Assembly (NCBI RefSeq): GCF_900092135.1
Contig: NZ_FMYF01000012.1
Span: forward strand, 1-64,000
Reading direction: 5' to 3'
From: Raineyella antarctica
GTDB taxonomy: Bacteria > Actinomycetota > Actinomycetes > Propionibacteriales > Propionibacteriaceae
Length of the DNA stretch: 64,000 nucleotides
Notes under the pieces: model-generated
Databases searched by the model: none
Seen by the model: the letters and a program-made list of their open reading frames with translations, nothing else
What the model was told of the DNA's origin: nothing
Shown here: positions 60,213 to 64,000 of the stretch, one piece after another
Layout: each line of letters starts with the position of its first letter
Numbering within the stretch: the first letter of the stretch is position 1
Program-made: the position numbers and the translations under genes

Positions 60213-61424
60213 TCAGAAGTCGAGGTCACACCCGTCGCACCCGTCGCCGAGGGTGTCCAGCCCGTCCACGGAGTCGACGAAGCTGCCGACCCCGTCACTG
60301 AACGCGCCCAAGCCTCCGCTCACCACGTCGGCCACCCCGGAGACGTCCAGGCCGCCGATCAGCTCGGTCAGGCCCTCGCCGGCCAGGAAGGCCAGCTGCG
60401 GCAGGTCGAGCAGGTCGGCCAGGATCACCATGTCGATCCAGTCCAGGCCGAAGTCCAGGTCGTCGTAGCCCTCCAGCTTGGCCTGCGAGGCGATCTCGCC
60501 GAACACCTTGGCCCAGTGGTCCGCCACGCCGAACACGATCGCGTACGGCAGGTAGCGGGAGAAGATGTCGGCCGCCTCCTCGAACTTGATCTGGTCGGCC
60601 TCGGCGGTGCGCAGGTACTCCTCGAAGGCCAGGGCCTGGATCCGGACCGCCGTACCAGTGGCCGTACGTCCCGGCAGCACCCGGCCGAGCTTCTGCCAGG
60701 CCGCCGCCGACCCCAGCGTCAGGACCCCGGCGACCGCCCCGGCCCAGCCGCCGGCGACCAGCATCACGATCGCAGCCCCACCGGCCAGGCCCCACAGGCC
60801 GAATCCGCTGAGGCCCCGCTTGGTGCGGGGGTGGCGCCGGTACCAGCCGCGGTGCACCGCCTCGGTGTAGAGCGCTTGGACCGCCTCGCGCATCACGCTG
60901 CCGAAGTCGGAGGTCAGCTGCGAGATCCGCACGCTCGGGCCGTACGCGAACATGCCGTTGAGCAGGTGCGCCTCCATCACCGACAGTTCGTCATCCGCGG
61001 GCGGGTCCTGGGCGGTGACCTCCCAGTCGGCCTTCTTCCGGCCGAGCGGCTTGCGGGAGGGACCCCGCGCCTCGCCGGCGTCCTCCTCCGGCTCGACGGC
61101 GGTGATCTTCACGTACCCCCGCACGGCGAGGTCGACGATCGTCGCGGTCACGTCGCGGCTCTCGGCCACCCCGTCGTACACCGTGCCGACCAGCCCGGGC
61201 CGCAGGCCGCCGGGAGGGGTGAACTGGACCGCCACGTCCTTGCTGTAGGCGGTCTCGGGCACCCGGCGGGTGTCCGCCTCCTCGCCCGCCCGGGGGAGCT
61301 GGCCGGGCGTCACTCCCTCGTAGATCTCGTCCAGTCCCTCGCGCCGCGAGCGGATGATGGCGACGATCGTGAGCGCGGTGACGAGCAGACCGGCGACCAG
61401 CATGAACATGGAGACAGGAGTCAC
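60213..61424 (-). CDS. DUF2207-family membrane protein lacking the N-terminal extracellular domain
   Basis: 403 residues. The protein begins with a membrane helix (about 5-24). A cytoplasmic part with Pro-Pro-Gly-Gly-Leu-Arg-Pro and Thr-Ala-Thr-Ile-Val-Asp-Leu-Ala-Val-Arg-Gly-Tyr follows, then two helices (about 205-245) and the C-terminal motif Tyr-Leu-Pro-Tyr-Ala-Ile-Val-Phe-Gly-Val. Full-length DUF2207 proteins carry about 200 more N-terminal residues outside the membrane. It ends Cys-Asp-Gly-Cys. A GTG start at 61424 is used. Function unknown. Confidence 0.75.
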   Translation of the reverse strand: MTPVSMFMLVAGLLVTALTIVAIIRSRREGLDEIYEGVTPGQLPRAGEEADTRRVPETAYSKDVAVQFTPPGGLRPGLVGTVYDGVAESRDVTATIVDLAVRGYVKITAVEPEEDAGEARGPSRKPLGRKKADWEVTAQDPPADDELSVMEAHLLNGMFAYGPSVRISQLTSDFGSVMREAVQALYTEAVHRGWYRRHPRTKRGLSGFGLWGLAGGAAIVMLVAGGWAGAVAGVLTLGSAAAWQKLGRVLPGRTATGTAVRIQALAFEEYLRTAEADQIKFEEAADIFSRYLPYAIVFGVADHWAKVFGEIASQAKLEGYDDLDFGLDWIDMVILADLLDLPQLAFLAGEGLTELIGGLDVSGVADVVSGGLGAFSDGVGSFVDSVDGLDTLGDGCDGCDLDF

Positions 61425-61453
61425 CCGGCCAGCCTACGTGAGCGGGGACAGCA

Positions 61454-61485
61454 CAATGGCCGACCGCTGGTGCGGTCGGCCATTG
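61454..61485. terminator. Hairpin between the FMN reductase and DUF2207 genes
   Basis: Arms 61454-61467 and 61472-61485 form a perfect 14-bp stem with a TGGT loop, downstream of the FMN reductase on the minus strand. Confidence 0.7.
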
Positions 61486-61632
61486 CTTTGTCGCAGCGCT
61501 GGCGTACGGGGGGGGATGTTGTCAGCGCGCGACGACTCGGGGGGGTGTTCATACACCTGCCGACCTAGATTAGCCCAAAGATCTGCGGCACAACAGGGGA
61601 CACGCAAGATTCTCAGGCATCATCGGACAAAA

Positions 61633-62175
61633 TCAGGCGTTGGCCCTGTGCCACAGTTCGATATAGCTCTGGAACGCATCCACCCAGGCCTTCAGGAAGC
61701 TCTGGGTGCGCTCGGTGTCGAGGCAACCCTCCTCGTACTGGACGTACGCCTCCGGCTGACGCATGGTCGGCATGTCGAGGAAGCCGAGGATGTTGCGCAG
61801 GTGCTGCTGGGCCATCGAGGTGCCCGGGGCACCGATCGAGGCACCGACGATACCGGCCGGCTTGCCGGCGAAGGCGTTCTGCCCCCACGGACGGGAGCCC
61901 CAGTCGATCGCGTTCTTGAGGGCGCCGGGGACGGAGCGGTTGTACTCCGGGGTGACGAACATGATCGCGTCGTTGGCCGCGATCGCTGCCTTCATGTCGA
62001 GGGCGGCCTGCGGATAGTCACCGTCGAGGTCATGGTTGTAGAGCGGGAGGTCCTGGTACGGGATCTCGACGAACTCGAGGTCGTTCGAGGCGAGCTCGAC
62101 GATCTTCTCCGCAACCTTGCGGTTGATGGACTGGGCCGACAAGCTACCGACGAAGTAGCCAACCTTGATGGTCAT
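61633..62175 (-). CDS. NAD(P)H-dependent FMN reductase
   Basis: 180 residues of the flavodoxin-like NADPH-FMN reductase family. The FMN loop Gly-Ser-Leu-Ser-Ala-Gln-Ser-Ile-Asn is near 10-18 and the Pro-Glu-Tyr-Asn-Arg-Ser-Val-Pro-Gly-Ala motif near 76-85. It reduces FMN, quinones or chromate. ATG at 62175 follows AAGGAGGGTAC. It stands alone between a permease and a hairpin. Confidence 0.9.
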   Translation of the reverse strand: MTIKVGYFVGSLSAQSINRKVAEKIVELASNDLEFVEIPYQDLPLYNHDLDGDYPQAALDMKAAIAANDAIMFVTPEYNRSVPGALKNAIDWGSRPWGQNAFAGKPAGIVGASIGAPGTSMAQQHLRNILGFLDMPTMRQPEAYVQYEEGCLDTERTQSFLKAWVDAFQSYIELWHRANA

Positions 62176-62295
62176 GTACCCTCCTTGGACGTTGACGATT
62201 CAACCATAACGATCGGGGCCGCCCGACGCAAGAGTGCACCGGACGGCCCCGAGAGCCATCACACCACAGATACGATCCGTGGTCGATAGATTCGA

Positions 62296-63900
62296 TCAGT
62301 GGTCGATCGCCCCGCCGGCACCTGCACCGGTGAGGGAGCGGATCTCCATCTCGACCGCCTTGTCGGCATCGTGCTCCGACGAGGTGATCGTGCCGATCCA
62401 CCCGAGGATGAAGCCGATCGGCACCGAGACCAGCGCCGGGTTGTCGAGCGGGAACCAGGCGAAGTTCATGTCCGGGAACATCGCGCCGGCGTTCCCGGAG
62501 ACGGCCGGGGAGAAGACGATCAGCACCAGGGCGGAGATCAGGCCGCCATAGATGCTCATCAGCGCACCGCGGGTGTTGAAGCGGCGCCAGTACAGGGTGT
62601 ACAGGATCGAGGGCAGGTTCGCCGAGGCCGCCACGGCGAAGGCCAGGGAGACCAGGAAGGCGATGTTCTGCCCGTTGGCGACCACGCCGCCCACGATCGA
62701 GATCAGGCCGATCACGACCGAGGAGATCCGCGCCACGCGCAGCTCCTCCTTCGGGTCGGCCTTGCCGTGCTTGATCACCGAGTTGTAGATGTCGTGCGCG
62801 AAGGACGCGGACGCGGTGATCGTCAGGCCGGCCACCACGGCGAGGATGGTGGCGAACGCGACGCCGGAGATCAGCGCCATCAGGACCGTGCCGCCGAGCT
62901 CGAAGGCCAGCGCCGGAGCGGCCGCGTTGGCACCACCCGGCATCGCCTTGATCTTCTCCGCGCCGACCAGCCAGGCCGCGCCGTAGCCGAGGATCATCGT
63001 GAGCAGGTAGAACAGGCCGATCAGCACGATCGCCCAGGTGACGCTCTTGCGGGCCTCCTTGGCGGTGGGCACCGTGTAGAACCGCATCAGCACGTGCGGC
63101 AGGCCGGAGGCTCCCAGGACCAGTGCGATGGACAGCGAGATGAAGCCGAGCTTGTTGGTGCCGTACTTGCCCATCGGCTGCAGCAGGCCGTCGCCGTGGC
63201 CGGGCTTCACGGTGTTCACGTGGTCGATGGCGCCTTGTATCAGGGTCGACAGGTTGAAGCCGACCTTGCTCATGACCCAGACCGACATCACGATGACGCC
63301 GGCGATCAACAGGATCGCCTTGATCATCTGCACGTAGGTGGTGCCCTTCATGCCGCCGATCAGGACGTACGCCACCATCAGCAGGCCCACGATGACGATG
63401 ACGATGTTCTGGCCGACAGGGTTCGAGATACCGAGCAACAGGGCCACCAGGCCGCCGGCGCCGGCCATCTGGGCGAGCAGGTAGAAGAAGGAGACGAGCA
63501 GCGTGGAGACAGCGGCGGCCATCCGGACCGGCCGATCCTGCACGCGGAAGGAGAGCACGTCGGCCATCGTGTAGCGGCCGGTGTTGCGTAGCGGCTCGGC
63601 GACGAGCAGGAGTGCCACCAGCCAGGCGACGAAGAAGCCGACCGAGTAGAGCAGGCCGTCGTAGCCGTAGAAGGCGACAGAGCCGACGATGCCCAGGAAC
63701 GAGGCGGCCGACAGGTAGTCACCGGCGATCGCGAAGCCGTTCTGGCGGCCGGAGAACGAGCCGCCACCGGTGTAGAAGTCACCCGACTTCTTCAGGCCGC
63801 CGCGGGTCACCATGATCACGATCGTCATGGTCATGACGACGAAGGCGACGAAGATGGCGATGTTGACGGTGGGATTGCCCAAGGTCTCAAGCGGAAGCAT
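62296..63900 (-). CDS. actP: Cation/acetate symporter
   Basis: 534 residues of the sodium:solute symporter family with about 13 membrane helices. Residues near 70 (Ser-Ala-Ala-Ser-Phe-Leu-Gly) and near 330-345 match the ActP core. It imports acetate or related short acids with a cation. It overlaps the preceding DUF485 gene by 14 bp, the usual yjcH-actP arrangement. ATG at 63900 is the translation start. Confidence 0.92.
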   Translation of the reverse strand: MLPLETLGNPTVNIAIFVAFVVMTMTIVIMVTRGGLKKSGDFYTGGGSFSGRQNGFAIAGDYLSAASFLGIVGSVAFYGYDGLLYSVGFFVAWLVALLLVAEPLRNTGRYTMADVLSFRVQDRPVRMAAAVSTLLVSFFYLLAQMAGAGGLVALLLGISNPVGQNIVIVIVGLLMVAYVLIGGMKGTTYVQMIKAILLIAGVIVMSVWVMSKVGFNLSTLIQGAIDHVNTVKPGHGDGLLQPMGKYGTNKLGFISLSIALVLGASGLPHVLMRFYTVPTAKEARKSVTWAIVLIGLFYLLTMILGYGAAWLVGAEKIKAMPGGANAAAPALAFELGGTVLMALISGVAFATILAVVAGLTITASASFAHDIYNSVIKHGKADPKEELRVARISSVVIGLISIVGGVVANGQNIAFLVSLAFAVAASANLPSILYTLYWRRFNTRGALMSIYGGLISALVLIVFSPAVSGNAGAMFPDMNFAWFPLDNPALVSVPIGFILGWIGTITSSEHDADKAVEMEIRSLTGAGAGGAIDH

Positions 63901-64000
63901 CGTTCACTCCTTCGATCTCGGCCTTCAGCTTGCTCGACAGCGGGTCGAGCGAGTGGTTGGCATGACGGATGTAGAGCCAGGTGATCAGGAAGGTGGTCAC
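63887..64000 (-). CDS. DUF485 (YjcH-like) membrane protein, C-terminal part
   Basis: The last 37 codons of a gene that runs off the window. They read Val-Thr-Thr-Phe-Leu-Ile-Thr-Trp-Leu-Tyr-Ile-Arg-His-Ala-Asn, then Asp-Pro-Leu-Ser, the C-terminal part of DUF485. YjcH-type proteins accompany ActP. The stop codon (63887-63889) overlaps actP by 14 bp. Confidence 0.85.
   Translation of the reverse strand: MTTFLITWLYIRHANHSLDPLSSKLKAEIEGVNDASA

Overview
The window is about 70 percent G+C and reads as the chromosome of an actinomycete. This rests on codon use, GTG/TTG starts, a PIG-V-type mannosyltransferase, an LCP protein and a DUF5134 membrane protein. A member of the Propionibacteriales is plausible, but the genus cannot be fixed from the sequence. 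No phage, insertion sequence, CRISPR array or rRNA operon was seen. There is one tRNA, tRNA-Ala(UGC). The hexamer CGTACG is strikingly frequent.

Positions 1-19.3 kb form an oxidative catabolic island. It holds a TetR regulator; a branched-chain-type (Liv) ABC transporter split over two divergent operons, livHG plus a serine hydrolase and livMKF; a minus-strand operon with a self-sufficient P450-reductase fusion, a second P450 and an SDR; a divergent tcuA-tcuB-like pair (flavin dehydrogenase plus Fe-S membrane partner); a minus-strand operon with an aldehyde dehydrogenase, a 3-hydroxyisobutyrate-dehydrogenase-like enzyme and an MBL-fold lactonase-like enzyme; and an FCD-type GntR regulator. 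A 12-bp palindrome close to ATTGCATRCAAT lies upstream of six transcription starts here, which suggests that the GntR protein controls the whole island. A second dyad, GTTCCA-N5-TGGAAC, occurs in the two divergent promoter regions. The substrate is unknown. A lipophilic carboxylic acid, ester or terpenoid is a reasonable guess from the enzyme classes.

Positions 19.4-22 kb hold galE, a YefM/YoeB toxin-antitoxin pair and alkB with a short upstream leader ORF. Positions 22.1-29.4 kb are one minus-strand sugar or polyol operon: SDR, binding protein, ATPase, permease, ROK regulator and FGGY kinase. A 106-residue remnant of a flavin monooxygenase follows, then dinB, a MOSC protein, a HAD phosphatase, a PIG-V-like mannosyltransferase and a class A penicillin-binding protein with a TQAP-repeat tail.

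From 36.8 kb onward the content is mostly housekeeping: tRNA-Ala, a secreted GH-like protein, a CBS-containing site-2 protease, an M23 peptidase, an SGNH hydrolase, class I fumarase, an AI-2E-type transporter, a LysR regulator, a lipoprotein, an LCP ligase, trxB-trxA, cysE, a quinone-oxidoreductase-like enzyme, a tandem universal stress protein and an unknown protein. These are followed by a DUF5134 protein, a PanE-like reductase, a purine permease fused to a degenerate OHCU-decarboxylase domain, an AAA ATPase, thiM-thiE, an MscS channel, a DUF2207 fragment-like protein, an FMN reductase, and actP with the end of its DUF485 partner at the window edge.
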